A stretch of 14,342 bases of DNA from a bacterium. Its GTDB lineage: Bacteria > Gemmatimonadota > Glassbacteria > GWA2-58-10. The notes under the pieces were generated by a model. That model saw nothing but the letters and a program-made list of their open reading frames with translations, had not been told where the DNA came from and made no database searches. Position numbers and translations under genes: made by a program. The stretch covers positions 1 to 14,342 of the forward strand of contig JAJFUG010000203.1 of assembly GCA_021372515.1 (NCBI GenBank), written 5' to 3'. Below, piece by piece: positions 13,233 through 14,342 of this stretch (positions within the stretch are counted from its first letter, which is position 1; every line of letters begins with the position of its first letter).

Positions 13233-14342
13233 CTACATCACCGCCTCCACTTTCACCGTGCTGCCTTCCGGAGCGGGCAGGATCATGGCGCCCTCCACCG
13301 GCACGCCGTTCACGGTCAGGCTGCGCACGCCCTTTTCGCGGCCGTCCGGGTTGGTCACCGTGATCTCGTAGGTCGCCCCGCGGAACCGCCGTGTCACCCT
13401 GAACTCTTTCCAATCGGCGGGCACGGCCGGGTCGAGAGTCAAGCCGGCCAGGCTGGGCCGCACGCCCAGGATATACTGGCTGGAAGCGAGCATGAACCAG
13501 GTGGCGCTGCCGGTCAGCCAACTGTTGCGCGCCCGTCCCGGCCACTGGAACGGGGCCTGGGCGATGTGCTGGCTGTAGACATAAGGCTCGGTCTCGTGCA
13601 GCTCGGCGATCCGGTTGGCGGTGGTGGGGGCCATGCGCAGGTAGTAGTCGTAGGCGCGGCCGCCGCGTCCGGCCAGGGCCTCGGCCACCACGGCCCAGCT
13701 TGCGGCGTGGCAGAACACGGCCCCGTTCTCCTTGTGGCCGGGCAGCGGGATGCTGATCGAACCCCAGGTGGGGTTGTAGTCCAGGTAGGGCGGATCGAGG
13801 AGCTTCACGCCGTAAGGGCCGGCCAGGTGTTTGTTCACCGAATCGAGCAGGGTCAGCCTCCGCTCGCCCTCGGCCACGCCCGCGATCACGGCCCAGGCCT
13901 GCGGCTCCAGGAAAATACTGCCCGGGGTGATATCCTTCCCGCCGATATGCCCGCCGCCCTTGAGCAGGATACGCCGGTACCAGGCGCCGTCCCAGGCCAC
14001 TTCATTCGTGATTTTCTTGATCTGCTCGTAGCGCTCGCGGCACTCAGCAGCCAGGTCCCTGTGCCCGGTGAAATCGGCCAGGGCGGCCAGCTCGCGCGCG
14101 CTGGCGCAGAACAGCATGGCGTTGAACACACTCTCGCTTTCCATCGACCCTGGGTTGAGCCCGTCGTTCCAGTCCGCATGCCCGGTCTGAGGCAGGCCGT
14201 GCTCGCCGCGCAGACGCCAGGTGGTGTCCAGGCAGAGGGCCAGACGTTCCAGCAGGCTCTGCTTCTCACCGGTGTCCCAGAACGCGACCTGTTCCTTAAG
14301 GATCTGTAAATCCCCTGTCTCCTTGATGTAGTGGCACACGGC
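13233..14342 (-). CDS. GH94 cellobiose/chitobiose-type phosphorylase, N-terminus beyond the window
   Basis: The C-terminal 369 or so codons of a glycoside hydrolase family 94 phosphorylase; full proteins have about 800 residues, so over half lies outside the right edge. The frame is open through 14342 (codon GCC before the GTG that could be mistaken for a start). ADWNDGLN near residue 55-62 of the fragment holds the general-acid Asp of the family (second Asp of DWND). Later blocks GHKENGAVFCHAASW, ETEPYVYSQ and SWLTGSATWF, then YILGVRP, match cellobiose and N,N'-diacetylchitobiose phosphorylases. A beta-sandwich-like tail follows. The reaction is phosphorolysis of a beta-linked disaccharide to a sugar-1-phosphate plus a free sugar, in the cytoplasm. 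The YNPTWGSISIPLPGHKENG region favours the cellobiose/chitobiose group over cyclic-glucan enzymes, but the exact sugar is not certain. Confidence 0.9.
   Translation of the reverse strand, partial: AVCHYIKETGDLQILKEQVAFWDTGEKQSLLERLALCLDTTWRLRGEHGLPQTGHADWNDGLNPGSMESESVFNAMLFCASARELAALADFTGHRDLAAECRERYEQIKKITNEVAWDGAWYRRILLKGGGHIGGKDITPGSIFLEPQAWAVIAGVAEGERRLTLLDSVNKHLAGPYGVKLLDPPYLDYNPTWGSISIPLPGHKENGAVFCHAASWAVVAEALAGRGGRAYDYYLRMAPTTANRIAELHETEPYVYSQHIAQAPFQWPGRARNSWLTGSATWFMLASSQYILGVRPSLAGLTLDPAVPADWKEFRVTRRFRGATYEITVTNPDGREKGVRSLTVNGVPVEGAMILPAPEGSTVKVEAVM

Overview
This is a high-GC bacterial window with ten protein-coding genes, two of them cut by the window edges. I found no rRNA, tRNA, CRISPR array or transposase. 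A lipoprotein signal, Sec-type signal peptides on predicted envelope enzymes, AGGAGG-like ribosome sites and several TTGACA/TATAAT-like promoters point to a diderm-type bacterium using an ordinary housekeeping sigma factor. A radical-SAM sulfatase-maturating-type enzyme and a cellobiose-phosphorylase-type enzyme suggest an anaerobe or facultative anaerobe that uses polysaccharides. I cannot name the phylum from the sequence.

Layout. 1-2770 (minus strand): a radical SAM/SPASM protein of the anaerobic sulfatase-maturating type with a SEC-C zinc tail, followed 56 bp downstream by a secreted M99 (Csd4-like) carboxypeptidase that runs off the left edge. 3027-5129 (minus): a soluble hybrid histidine kinase, PocR-PAS-kinase-receiver. 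5130-5454: an AT-rich divergent control region with a perfect TATAAT box for the kinase and a set of TATTGTC/GACAATA half-sites facing the other gene. 5455-6801 (plus): a beta-rich protein ending in a LAS-type metallopeptidase domain (HxxxxxxD and HxH). It overlaps tail-to-tail by 17 bp with 6785-8047 (minus), an unrecognised lipoprotein with an internal duplication. 8048-8608 is gene-free and rich in inverted repeats. 8609-10063 (minus) is an exported M20D amidohydrolase like AbgB, divergent from 10267-11250 (plus), a DHH/DHHA1 phosphoesterase; both have good promoters in the 203-bp gap. A hairpin repeat and a strong terminator follow. 11527-13131 (plus) is a visibly AT-richer, membrane-anchored TPR protein built on an exact 147-bp (49-codon) tandem repeat. 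13233-14342 (minus) is the C-terminal part of a GH94 phosphorylase.

How they work together. No single large operon is present. The clearest units are the radical SAM-M99 pair and the kinase/LAS-peptidase divergent pair. Two predicted peptidoglycan-type peptidases (M99 and LAS) lie on either side of the sensor kinase, which may mean envelope remodelling under kinase control; this is inference only. GH94 and the sulfatase-maturating enzyme fit polysaccharide catabolism, but no sulfatase or polysaccharide hydrolase is visible here. The most unusual items are the TPR protein with its exact repeat, the duplicated lipoprotein of unknown family, the LAS peptidase with no visible export signal, and the half-site cluster at 5241-5304.
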